In this document: positions 26,280 to 33,757 of the stretch, one piece after another | Layout: each line of letters opens with the position of its first letter | Numbering within the stretch: the stretch's first letter is position 1 | DNA from: Pseudoxanthomonas sp. X-1 | GTDB taxonomy: Bacteria; Pseudomonadota; Gammaproteobacteria; Xanthomonadales; Xanthomonadaceae | NCBI RefSeq assembly: GCF_020042665.1 | Contig: NZ_CP083376.1 | Location: 1,524,001-1,588,000, forward strand | Length of the DNA: 64,000 nucleotides | Direction: 5' to 3' | Program-made: the position numbers and the translations under genes | Notes under the pieces: generated by a model | Told to the model about the DNA's origin: nothing | Databases searched by the model: none | What the model saw: the letters and a program-made list of their open reading frames with translations, nothing else

Positions 26280-27446
26280 ATGACCCGTTTGCTCGAGTTC
26301 TTGATCGCCCTGGCGCTGGTGTTGGCGCTGTTCCTGGTCATCGGCGTGGTCCTGCCGTCGCATCGGCACCTCGAAGGAAGCGTGGAAAGCAACCGCAAGA
26401 TGACCATCGTCTACGACACGGTGAACAACGTGCGGCGCCTCAAGGACTGGAGCCTGATGCTGCCGGGTGACCCGGCCCACCTGAAGTATTCCGGCGGCGC
26501 CGACGGCAACATCGGCAAGGGCGCCAAGGTCGAGTTCACCTCGGACGTGGCCAGCGCCTGGAAGAGCGGCAGCTGGGAGATCACCGACAGCCAGGCTCCG
26601 CCGGCAGGCGGCGGTCCGGCCAAGGTGACCTATGCGATCGTCGACCAGACCCCGGGCGGCAACAAGACCTCGCAGATCGCGCTGACGCCGACCGGCCGCA
26701 ACAACCGCAACGTGCGCATCACCCAGTCCTATGACGTGGACTACGGCTGGAACCTCTACGGCCGCTTCCTGGGCATGTACATCAAGAGCCAGATCGGCGA
26801 TTCGCTCGATGCGGGCCTGGCCAAGCTGTCCTCCAACCTGGCCACCATCCCCAACTTCGACTACCGCGTGGAAGGCTCCAAGCTGACCGATCTGAAGATC
26901 TCCGACGTGCCGGCCGAGAACCTGCTGGTGGTCAATGCCGGCAGCATCGAGCGCAGCAACGACGCGATCAAGAAGTCGATCCTGGCCAACCAGGAGTGGA
27001 TCAAGCGGGTGATGGATTCCAACGATCTGGAGGCCGCCGGCCCGTTCCGCATCGTCACCACCGAGCTGGCGACCCAGACCTACACCTTCGACGTGGTCCA
27101 GCCGGTCCGCAAGAAGGGTGGCGCGGCCAAGACCGACGACGCCAAGACCGACGATGCCGCCGCCGCGGCGACGCCGGCCCCGGCGGGCGACGCGGCGCAG
27201 CTGCAGGTCAAGACCGCCGGCACCCCGGTGACCTACGTGCACACCGATGCGCACCAGGCCGCCACCGCCAAGTACACCGGCTACATGTCCGAGCTGGACG
27301 CCGCCCGCAACGGCCTGCGTGCCTGGGCGCTGACCAACGGCCATGCCATGACCGACCGTCCGTACGAGGCCTGGAACAGCGGCGTGGACAAGTCGTTCAC
27401 CGACGAGAGCTCCACCTACGACATCTACTGGGCGATCAAGTACTGA
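26280..27446 (+). CDS. Membrane-anchored SRPBCC/polyketide-cyclase-like protein
   Basis: The 388-residue product starts with one membrane helix (FLIALALVLALFLVIGVVLP), so the rest faces the periplasm or cytoplasm depending on orientation. Residues 35-185 resemble an SRPBCC/START-like ligand-binding domain (RHLEGSVESNRKMTIVYDTV, MLPGDPAHLKYSGG). A second domain follows, then an alanine- and aspartate-rich linker near residues 278-305 and a C-terminal GyrI-like end (YEAWNSGVDKSFTDESSTYD). Such proteins are common in Xanthomonadaceae and of unknown function. The ATG at 26280 follows GGAG. A classic terminator follows at 27485. Confidence 0.75.
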   Translation: MTRLLEFLIALALVLALFLVIGVVLPSHRHLEGSVESNRKMTIVYDTVNNVRRLKDWSLMLPGDPAHLKYSGGADGNIGKGAKVEFTSDVASAWKSGSWEITDSQAPPAGGGPAKVTYAIVDQTPGGNKTSQIALTPTGRNNRNVRITQSYDVDYGWNLYGRFLGMYIKSQIGDSLDAGLAKLSSNLATIPNFDYRVEGSKLTDLKISDVPAENLLVVNAGSIERSNDAIKKSILANQEWIKRVMDSNDLEAAGPFRIVTTELATQTYTFDVVQPVRKKGGAAKTDDAKTDDAAAAATPAPAGDAAQLQVKTAGTPVTYVHTDAHQAATAKYTGYMSELDAARNGLRAWALTNGHAMTDRPYEAWNSGVDKSFTDESSTYDIYWAIKY

Positions 27447-27484
27447 TCGCCGGCGCCTGACGGGCGCCTGTTTCGATGTCCGCG

Positions 27485-27519
27485 CGCCGCGCCTTCGCAT
27501 CCCGGAGGCGCGGCGTTTT
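27485..27519 (+). terminator. Rho-independent terminator
   Basis: CGCCGCGCCT at 27485-27494 pairs perfectly with AGGCGCGGCG at 27506-27515, followed by TTTTCATTT. It lies about 40 bases after the SRPBCC gene stop and is one of the clearest terminators in the window. Confidence 0.9.
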
Positions 27520-27561
27520 CATTTGCGGCCGGCGTGGCCGCGCCTTCGAGAGGGCTGCCGC

Positions 27562-27927
27562 ATGATCCTGCTCCGTTCACCCGTTCCCTCGCCGCTGGCG
27601 GCCATCGGCGCGGTGCTGTGCGCGCTGGCCATCGGGCTGGCCGCCTATGCCGCGCATGGCGTGGCCGATGCCAGGGCGCAGGCGGCGCTGCAGAGCGCCT
27701 GCCTCTACGGGTTCGGCCATGGCATCGCGCTGACGGCGCTGGCGCCGCGCGCCCGCCGCGCCCTGGGACGGTGGGCGCTGCGCCTGCTGCTGGTCGGCAC
27801 CCTGCTGTTCTCCGGCAGCATCGCCGCGCATCACCTTGCCGGGATCAGCAGCGGGCTGGCGCCGGCGGGCGGGGTGGCGATGATGCTGGCCTGGCTGCTG
27901 TGGGCGGTGGACGTGCTGCGGCGCTGA
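27562..27927 (+). CDS. DUF423 family small membrane protein
   Basis: The 121-residue product has four hydrophobic helices and the YgdD/DUF423 pattern: AAIGAVLCALAIGLAAYAAH followed by GVADARAQAALQSACLYGFGH, then LLVGTLLFSGSIAAHHLAG and a C-terminal GGVAMMLAWLLWAVDVL. It is an inner-membrane protein of unknown function. The ATG at 27562 was chosen over an upstream ATG that would add an arginine-rich tail before the first helix. It converges on the VanY-like gene. Confidence 0.85.
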   Translation: MILLRSPVPSPLAAIGAVLCALAIGLAAYAAHGVADARAQAALQSACLYGFGHGIALTALAPRARRALGRWALRLLLVGTLLFSGSIAAHHLAGISSGLAPAGGVAMMLAWLLWAVDVLRR

Positions 27928-27957
27928 GGCGCCCGCCCGGCCGGCGCGCGCCGGCGC

Positions 27958-28767
27958 TCAGCCGTGGTGCCGCCAGTGCCAGGGCTCGTAGACGATGCCG
28001 TGCGGGTTGTCGCGCGGGTAGCTCATGGCGAAGCCGAAGCGGGCGGCATGCGCGCCCAGCCACGCGAAGGCAGGCGTGTGTTCGAAGGATTCCTCGGCCG
28101 GCGCCTCGCCCGGCGTGCCGATGTCCAAGGCGGTGCCGGCATGGTGCTCGCTGTAGCCGGGGGCGGCGTTGACGGTGAGGATCTGCGCGACCGTCTGCCC
28201 GCGCGCGAGCTTGCGTTCGAAGATCCCCAGCTGATACGCGTGGCTGCGATAGCCGGAGATCGCGTCAAGCCGCACCTGGTCGCGCCAGGCGGCGGCCTGC
28301 ATCGCGCGCCAGGCGCGGCCGGCGGCGCGGCTGAGCCACAGCGGGCGGTCGTAGCGGTCGCGGCCGGCCAGCCACAGCGTGGCCGGTTCGGCGATCAGCG
28401 CCAAGCCCGTGCGCGCCGCATAGCCGTCGGCATCCAGGCCCAGGCGGTCCAGGCGCCGCCGCAATCCGGTCAGCGGCAGTTCCGCCTCGCCGGCGCCGGG
28501 CAGCGGGCGCGCGCCTTCGATCGCCTCCAGGCGATCCAGCGCCTCGTCGATGCCGGGCGTGCGGCTCCAGCCCGGCAGCAGGCCGACCAGGCCTTCGGGC
28601 AGCACCGCGGCCAGGTAGCGGCCATCGTCCTTGCGCCGCAGGACGCGCGAGGCGCGCGCCAGCACACGCGCATCGGCGTTGGCGCGGGCGCGCAGCAACG
28701 GCGCCGGCCACAGTTCCACCTCGGCGGTGTTGAGCAGCAGGCCGGTCGTAGGGGCGGGATGGGGCAT
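27958..28767 (-). CDS. VanY-like M15 D-alanyl-D-alanine carboxypeptidase
   Basis: The C-terminal half of this 269-residue product is an M15B peptidase: ISGYRSHAYQLGIFERKLAR, the zinc motif SEHHAGTALD that fits SxHxxGxAxD, and EPWHWRH with the catalytic glutamate and third ligand. It should trim terminal D-alanine from peptidoglycan stem peptides. The N-terminal 100 residues are not a standard domain. No clear signal peptide is visible, which is odd for a wall enzyme. The ATG at 28767 is 10 bases after the PH-domain gene and is the last gene of the minus-strand operon. Confidence 0.85.
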   Translation of the reverse strand: MPHPAPTTGLLLNTAEVELWPAPLLRARANADARVLARASRVLRRKDDGRYLAAVLPEGLVGLLPGWSRTPGIDEALDRLEAIEGARPLPGAGEAELPLTGLRRRLDRLGLDADGYAARTGLALIAEPATLWLAGRDRYDRPLWLSRAAGRAWRAMQAAAWRDQVRLDAISGYRSHAYQLGIFERKLARGQTVAQILTVNAAPGYSEHHAGTALDIGTPGEAPAEESFEHTPAFAWLGAHAARFGFAMSYPRDNPHGIVYEPWHWRHHG

Positions 28768-28777
28768 GCGCACCACT

Positions 28778-29380
28778 CTAGCGTGCGTGGCCGCAACGCT
28801 CGCGCAGCAGGGCCAGCAGCCCGTGCGGATCGCGCACGTCCAGTAGCAGCGCGTGGCCGGCGGTGGTGGGCAGCCACAGCACCCGCCGGCTGTCGGCGAG
28901 GGCGACGAACGCCTTGCGCTTGTTGCGCAGCCGGTACCAGCCGCTGCGCAGGCCGGGCAGGGCATAGCCGCGGGTCTTGAGCTGCGGGCGCAGTTCGAGG
29001 TGCTCGTCTAGGTCGACGATGCGCGCCTGTTCCGGCTGCAGCTGCGACAGGGGCACGCGGTTGCGGAAGAAGGTCGTGCGCAGGTCCAGTTCGCCCTGGT
29101 CGATGACCAGCGCCTGGCGCCGCAGCGCCCAGTCCAGCCCGGCCCACAGCGGTACGGTCAGCATCCCCACCGACGCCAGCTGGATGGCGATGGCGCCGAG
29201 CACGCCGCCGGCCGGCTGAGGGGCCGCCCGCCCCGTCAGCGGCGCGATCGCCAGCGCGGCGGCGCAGAGCACCAGCGGCAGGCCGACGACCAGCACGAAC
29301 AGCCACAGCCGCGCGCTGCCGGGCGGCGGCGTGAGCGTGGGCGCTGCGCCTGCCGCATGCGCGCGTGCTTGAGGCCTCAT
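28778..29380 (-). CDS. Two-helix membrane protein with bacterial PH-like domain
   Basis: The 200-residue product has two membrane helices (LWLFVLVVGLPLVLCAAALA and AIAIQLASVGMLTVPLWAG) followed by a domain that resembles the bacterial PH family bPH_5/DUF2679-type: LVIDQGELDLRTTFFRN, RTRGYALPGLRSGWYRLRN-like sequence, VALADSRRVLWLPT and LLLDVRDPHGLLALL. Its function is unknown. It overlaps the CPBP protease gene by four bases (ATGA) and precedes the carboxypeptidase gene by 10 bases, so it belongs to the SPFH-led operon. Confidence 0.7.
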   Translation of the reverse strand: MRPQARAHAAGAAPTLTPPPGSARLWLFVLVVGLPLVLCAAALAIAPLTGRAAPQPAGGVLGAIAIQLASVGMLTVPLWAGLDWALRRQALVIDQGELDLRTTFFRNRVPLSQLQPEQARIVDLDEHLELRPQLKTRGYALPGLRSGWYRLRNKRKAFVALADSRRVLWLPTTAGHALLLDVRDPHGLLALLRERCGHAR

Positions 29381-30189
29381 GGCCGCACCAGCCCGATGAG
29401 CGGAGTCGCCACGTGCAGCACCAGATCGGCGCAGAAATGGCCGAGCATCGCCATCTCCAGCCCGCGCCGCCAGTACAGCCAGCCGAACACGATGCCCGCC
29501 ACGCCGTTGAGCAACAGGGTGCGCACCACGACACCGGGCGTGAGGCCCCAGACGTGCGCCGCCGTCGGCAGGTGGCCGGCGCCGAACAGCAGTGCCGCGA
29601 CGAGGATCGCCGCCCAGTACACGCCGGCGCCGGGCAGCGCCTTGCGCAGGCGGGCCACGCTCCACACCAGCAGGGTCATCAGGAACAGCCGCAGCTGCAA
29701 TTCTTCGGCGATGCCGCCATAGAACGACGCCAGCGCGCCATTGACGGCCGAGACCTGCGCGCCGAGGTGCGCAGGCGGATGCGCCATCGGCGGCAGCCAG
29801 TGGTCGGCCAGCGGCGACAGGGCCACGACCGCCAGGCCCGCGCCCAGGCCCAGCAGGGCGCTGGTGGCCGGTCGCAGCCGCGCCCACTCCGGCGCCGTGC
29901 GCGTGATCAGCCAGGCGCGCAGCACCGGGCTGCCCAGGCCGACGCGATGGCCCATGCGCAGGCCCAGCCAGGCCATCGCGCCGATGAGCACCAGCGCCTG
30001 CAGCGCCTGCAGCGCCATGACCAGGCCCAGCGGCACCGGCAGCCGGGCGAAGCGCTCGGGCATGGTCTGCGCCAGATAGGGCATCAGTGCCACCACCGCC
30101 AGCGCGGCGAGCGCGCCCCAGGCCGCGGCGAGCTTGAGATCGTCCACGCCGCGCGGCGCGGGCGCGAGCGGTGCAGGGCGCGCGTTCAT
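29377..30189 (-). CDS. CPBP-family intramembrane metal-dependent protease
   Basis: The 270-residue polytopic protein carries the CPBP (Abi/CAAX-type) motifs: EELQLR fits EExxxR near residue 162, FGAGH fits FxxxH, and HFCAD near the C-terminus supplies the last conserved histidine. These proteases cut within membranes; bacterial members are linked to bacteriocin immunity, signalling or unknown tasks. It overlaps both its neighbours by four bases, so translation is coupled to the DUF4177 and PH-domain genes. The substrate is unknown; other membrane proteins of the same operon are candidates by inference only. Confidence 0.87.
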   Translation of the reverse strand: MNARPAPLAPAPRGVDDLKLAAAWGALAALAVVALMPYLAQTMPERFARLPVPLGLVMALQALQALVLIGAMAWLGLRMGHRVGLGSPVLRAWLITRTAPEWARLRPATSALLGLGAGLAVVALSPLADHWLPPMAHPPAHLGAQVSAVNGALASFYGGIAEELQLRLFLMTLLVWSVARLRKALPGAGVYWAAILVAALLFGAGHLPTAAHVWGLTPGVVVRTLLLNGVAGIVFGWLYWRRGLEMAMLGHFCADLVLHVATPLIGLVRP

Positions 30190-30371
30190 TGCGGGCGCTT
30201 GAAAACGAGCACGATCGGCTGCGCCGGCGCCGGCACGATCAGGTTGACCAGCTCCCAGCCCTGGTTGCCCTGCCTGGTGAGCTCTTCCTGGACCAGCTCG
30301 GTCTTCAGGGCGCCCAGCAGGCTGGGCTTCACTTCCACGGTGAGATAGCTCCAGCGGCGATCGGTGCTCAT
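30186..30371 (-). CDS. DUF4177-like small protein
   Basis: The 61-residue product fits small DUF4177-type proteins: [19 protein letters not shown] followed by [20 protein letters not shown] and IVLVFKRPQ. The NQGWELV segment is the family hallmark. No function is known. It starts in an ATGA overlap with the Arc-like gene and ends in an ATGA overlap with the CPBP gene, fixing its place as a coupled operon member. Confidence 0.78.
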   Translation of the reverse strand: MSTDRRWSYLTVEVKPSLLGALKTELVQEELTRQGNQGWELVNLIVPAPAQPIVLVFKRPQ

Positions 30372-30553
30372 GCGTCGTCTTCCTGTGGATCGGGGGTGGC
30401 GGGTCTGGGCAGGCGGCCGGCCTTGCGCAGCGCGTCGCGCAGCAGGTACTCGATCTGCGCGTTGAGCGAACGCAGGTCGTCGTCGGCCCACTTCTGGGCC
30501 GCGGCGAGCACCTCGGCGCTGATGCGCAGCGGGTAGGCCTTCTTCTCCGCCAT
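30368..30553 (-). CDS. Arc-like ribbon-helix-helix DNA-binding protein
   Basis: The 61-residue product begins [20 protein letters not shown], a ribbon-helix-helix strand and first helix, followed by [20 protein letters not shown], the second helix. This is the Arc/MetJ fold seen in phage repressors, antitoxins and autoregulators. No toxin gene lies beside it. It is encoded inside the operon that starts behind the palindrome at 31594-31610, so it is the best local candidate to bind that site. The tail (PDPQEDDA) is acidic. Confidence 0.85.
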   Translation of the reverse strand: MAEKKAYPLRISAEVLAAAQKWADDDLRSLNAQIEYLLRDALRKAGRLPRPATPDPQEDDA

Positions 30554-30558
30554 GCGGG

Positions 30559-30651
30559 TCAGTCGTCCTTGCGCGGCTCGTGCCGGCGTCGGGACGCGGC
30601 GATCACGACGATCAGCACGACGAACACGCCAGCGGTGGTGGGTGTCAGCAT
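30559..30651 (-). CDS. 30-residue single-span membrane peptide
   Basis: This short frame lies between the SPFH and Arc-like genes and encodes [19 protein letters not shown] followed by a basic tail [10 protein letters not shown]. It would form one membrane helix with a cytoplasmic positive end. AAGGA lies eight to nine bases before the ATG. It ends five bases before the Arc-like start. Its fit into the operon spacing supports it as a real gene, but it is too short to recognise. Confidence 0.55.
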   Translation of the reverse strand: MLTPTTAGVFVVLIVVIAASRRRHEPRKDD

Positions 30652-30681
30652 GGAGGGAGGTCCTTGAAGCCGAAGATGGCT

Positions 30682-31566
30682 TTAGTACAGCGTGCCGGCG
30701 TTGACGATCGGCTGGGTGGCGCGATCGCCGCACAGCACCACCAGCAGGTTGCTGACCATCGCGGCGCGGCGCTCCTCGTCCAGCTGCACGGTGCCGCTCT
30801 TCTCCAGCTCGGCCAGGGCCATTTCGACCATGCCCACGGCGCCGGCGACGATGCGCGTGCGCGCGGCGATGACCGCGTTGGCCTGCTGGCGCTGCAGCAT
30901 GGCCTGGGCGATTTCCGGCGCGTAGGCCAGGTGGCTGATGCGCGCCTCGATCACGTCCACCCCGGCCTGGGTCAGGCGCTCGTCCAGGTGGTGCTTGAGC
31001 TGCTCGCTGATCTCGGCCGGGTGGCTGCGCAGCGAGACCTGGCCGTCCTCGTGCTGGTCGTAGGGATGGCTGGTGGCCATCGCGCGCAGCGCCGCCTCGG
31101 ACTGGATGTGCACGAAGCTCTCGTAGTCGTCCACGTTGTAGACCGCCTCGGAGGCATCGGTCACCTGCCAGACGATGACCGCGGCGATCTCGATGGGCGA
31201 GCCGTCCAGCTCGTTGACCTTCAGCCGGCCGCTCTCGAAGTTGCGCACGCGCAGGGAGACCTTCTTCTTGGCGTAGAAGGGGTTGTTCCAGCGCAGGCCG
31301 GACTGCTTGTCGGTGCCCACGTACTTGCCGAACAGGCTGATCACCGCGGCCTGGTTGGGCTGCAGCGTGTACAGGCCGATCAGGCAGAACAGCAGCGCCG
31401 CGGCCAGCACGATCGACGCCACCACGCGCGGCGCCGAGGCCACGCCGGCGCCATCCGGGTCGGGGCCCAGGCCGGTGGCGAACAGCCACACCGCGCCGGC
31501 CAGCAGCACCAGCAGGACCAGCAGGAAGGGAAGGCCGGGCAGGGAACGGACGGGTTGCTCTTTCAT
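30682..31566 (-). CDS. SPFH/Band 7 (prohibitin-like) membrane protein
   Basis: The 294-residue product has two N-terminal hydrophobic segments ([20 protein letters not shown] and [20 protein letters not shown]) and then an SPFH domain: [60 protein letters not shown] and [24 protein letters not shown] proteins assemble into membrane rings that organise microdomains and bind proteases such as FtsH. It is the first gene of the seven-gene operon and its promoter region carries a perfect AT-rich palindrome about 28 bases upstream of the ATG. Confidence 0.9.
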   Translation of the reverse strand: MKEQPVRSLPGLPFLLVLLVLLAGAVWLFATGLGPDPDGAGVASAPRVVASIVLAAALLFCLIGLYTLQPNQAAVISLFGKYVGTDKQSGLRWNNPFYAKKKVSLRVRNFESGRLKVNELDGSPIEIAAVIVWQVTDASEAVYNVDDYESFVHIQSEAALRAMATSHPYDQHEDGQVSLRSHPAEISEQLKHHLDERLTQAGVDVIEARISHLAYAPEIAQAMLQRQQANAVIAARTRIVAGAVGMVEMALAELEKSGTVQLDEERRAAMVSNLLVVLCGDRATQPIVNAGTLY

Positions 31567-31593
31567 GGTGGTGTCCTCGGATGTGAAGAGAAA

Positions 31594-31610
31594 GATATCA
31601 AATTGATATC
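31594..31610. promoter_or_regulatory. Perfect AT-rich palindrome, candidate operator of the SPFH operon
   Basis: GATATCAAATTGATATC is an exact inverted repeat of GATATCAA and TTGATATC around one base. It stands out in very GC-rich DNA and lies 28-44 bases upstream of the SPFH start codon, where a promoter is expected; a TGATAT within it could serve as -10 on the minus strand. The operon-encoded Arc-like protein is a plausible ligand. Binding is inferred only. Confidence 0.7.
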
Positions 31611-31713
31611 GTCCTGCAAGCGCCGTCCGTCGGCGCGGCGCGCGCAAGCCGGTCCGGGGACAAAGGGACGGGCTGGCTAGAATGGCCGCCCCTTCCGCCT
31701 GGATCCGCCGCCC

Positions 31714-32910
31714 ATGACCACGCTCGGCACGCCGCGCTCGCCTTCCGCCACCCGCGTCCTGCTGCTCGGCTCGGGCGAACTGGGCAAGGAGGTCGCCATC
31801 GAGCTGCAGCGCTTCGGCGTGGAGGTGATCGCCGCCGACCGCTATGCCGACGCGCCGGCCATGCAGGTCGCCCACCGCAGCCACGTGCTGGACATGCTCG
31901 ACCCGGCCGCGCTGCGCGCGCTGATCGCGCAGGAGCGGCCGCACCTGGTCGTGCCGGAGATCGAGGCCATCCACACCCCGACCCTGGTCGAGCTGGAAGC
32001 CGACGGCCTGCACGTCATCCCGACCGCGCGCGCCGCGCGCCTGACCATGGACCGCGAAGGCATCCGCCGCCTGGCGGCCGAGACGCTGGGCCTGCCGACC
32101 TCGCCGTACCGCTTCGTCGACACGCGCGAGGACTACCTCGCCGCGGTCGCGGCCATCGGCCTGCCGTGCGTGGTCAAGCCGCTGATGTCCTCCTCGGGCA
32201 AGGGCCAGAGCACGCTGCGCGGCGAGGCCGACATCGCCCCGGCCTGGGACTACGCCCAGACCGGCGGCCGCGCCGGCGCCGGGCGCTGCATCGTCGAGGG
32301 CTTCATCGACTTCGATTACGAGATCACCCTGCTGACCGTGCGTCACGCCGGCGGCACCAGCTTCTGCGCGCCGATCGGCCACTGGCAGAAGGACGGCGAC
32401 TATCGCGAGAGCTGGCAGCCGCAGCCGATGAGCGCGGCCGCGCTGGCGCGCGCCCAGCAGATCGCGCGCGCGGTAACCGACGACCTGGGCGGGCGCGGGC
32501 TGTTCGGCGTGGAGCTGTTCGTCAAGAGCGATGCGGTGTGGTTCTCCGAGGTGTCCCCGCGCCCGCACGACACCGGCCTGGTGACGCTGGTGTCGCAGGA
32601 CCTGAGCGAGTTCGCGCTGCACGCGCGCGCCATCCTCGGCCTGCCGGTGGGCGCCGGCGATGGCGAGACGATCGCGGCGCTCGCGCCTTCGGCTTCGTGC
32701 GCGATGCTGGCCCAAGGCCATGGCGTGCCGGTGTTCGCCCACGTCGAAGCCGCGCTGGCCGCGCCGGACACGGCGCTGCGCCTGTTCGGCAAGCCGCGCG
32801 TGGAAGGTCAGCGCCGCGTCGGCGTCACCCTGGCCCGCGGCGCCGACGTCGACGCCGCCCGCGCCAAGGCGCGCCAGGCCGCCGCCGCGATCGAGATCAC
32901 CCTGGCCTGA
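31714..32910 (+). CDS. purT: Formate-dependent phosphoribosylglycinamide formyltransferase
   Basis: PurT makes formyl-GAR from GAR, formate and ATP in purine synthesis, bypassing folate-dependent PurN. The 398-residue ATP-grasp product shows [20 protein letters not shown] at the N-terminus, [33 protein letters not shown] for ATP, and [20 protein letters not shown] with [19 protein letters not shown]. Length equals E. coli PurT. A -10-like TAGAAT is at 31678-31683, giving a leader of about 25-30 bases. It diverges from the SPFH operon. Confidence 0.96.
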   Translation: MTTLGTPRSPSATRVLLLGSGELGKEVAIELQRFGVEVIAADRYADAPAMQVAHRSHVLDMLDPAALRALIAQERPHLVVPEIEAIHTPTLVELEADGLHVIPTARAARLTMDREGIRRLAAETLGLPTSPYRFVDTREDYLAAVAAIGLPCVVKPLMSSSGKGQSTLRGEADIAPAWDYAQTGGRAGAGRCIVEGFIDFDYEITLLTVRHAGGTSFCAPIGHWQKDGDYRESWQPQPMSAAALARAQQIARAVTDDLGGRGLFGVELFVKSDAVWFSEVSPRPHDTGLVTLVSQDLSEFALHARAILGLPVGAGDGETIAALAPSASCAMLAQGHGVPVFAHVEAALAAPDTALRLFGKPRVEGQRRVGVTLARGADVDAARAKARQAAAAIEITLA

Positions 32911-32920
32911 GGCGGCCACG

Positions 32921-33700
32921 GTGGAGCGGCAGGCGCAGATGTCGTGGGCCGCACTGGGCGAGACGTTGCAGCCGCGGCATCGGCAGGCCCTCGACGAGCT
33001 CATGGCCTGGCTGCCGCAGATCGTCGAACCGGCGGGCGTGGTCGTGTCGGGCAGCATCGTGCGCGGCAATCCCGGGCCCTCCAGCGATCTGGATGTGGTC
33101 ATCCTCCATGACGGCGCGTGGCGCCGGCGCGTGCAGCGCCGCTTCAACGGCGTGCCGGCCGAGCTGTTCTTCAATTCCCGCGCCTGGCTGCTGCACGCGA
33201 TCCACAACGAGGCCGACGCGGGCCGGCCGGTGATGGCGCACATGCTGGCCACCGGTGTCCTGGTGACCGATACGCGCGGCGCGATGGCGGACCTGCAGCG
33301 CCTTGCTGCGGAACGGCTGCGGCGCGGCCCCGGCCTGGACGAGCCCGCCCTGACGCGCGAGCGCTACGCGGCGGCCACGCTGGTGGAGGATGCATTGGAC
33401 TTCGTCGTCGAGCCCGACGCCGCCGATGCGGTGCAGGCCCGCGCGCTGGCGGTGGAGGCGCTGGTCGCCTACCACAGCCTGCGGCAAGGCCAGTTCCTGC
33501 CCCGGCCCAAGGAGCGCCTGGCGCTGCTCTCGCAAGCCGACCCGGCGCTGGCGGCGCGGTTGCGCCTGGCGCTCACCGGCGCGGGCGGGCAGGCCAGCGA
33601 CGCGCTGCGCGCTGCCTCCGATCAGATCCTGGGCGTGGCCGGCTTCTTCGAATGGGATTCGGGCATCGATCCATCGCCGCCGCCGGTCGCGGGCGGCTGA
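32921..33700 (+). CDS. Nucleotidyltransferase-domain protein
   Basis: The 259-residue product carries the polymerase-beta-type nucleotidyltransferase core, VVVSGSIVRGNPGPSSDLDV, with GS and the DxD-type SDLDVVIL pair, near residues 40-62. The remaining helical part may bind substrate, as in aminoglycoside or protein nucleotidyltransferases, but I cannot assign it. GTG at 32921 was chosen because it follows a GGCGG purine stretch right after purT; ATG at 32939 would remove six residues. It probably shares the purT transcript, separated by 10 bases. Confidence 0.75.
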   Translation: MERQAQMSWAALGETLQPRHRQALDELMAWLPQIVEPAGVVVSGSIVRGNPGPSSDLDVVILHDGAWRRRVQRRFNGVPAELFFNSRAWLLHAIHNEADAGRPVMAHMLATGVLVTDTRGAMADLQRLAAERLRRGPGLDEPALTRERYAAATLVEDALDFVVEPDAADAVQARALAVEALVAYHSLRQGQFLPRPKERLALLSQADPALAARLRLALTGAGGQASDALRAASDQILGVAGFFEWDSGIDPSPPPVAGG

Positions 33701-33757
33701 TCGCGGGCGTGTGCCTGCTTCCGGACAAGGCTTGCGCGGTCCGGATGGCAGGGAGGT

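Noticed and set aside
30368..30553. Toxin-antitoxin module built on the Arc-like protein
   Set aside because: No toxin-like gene is adjacent; the neighbours are DUF4177 and a membrane peptide in an SPFH operon.
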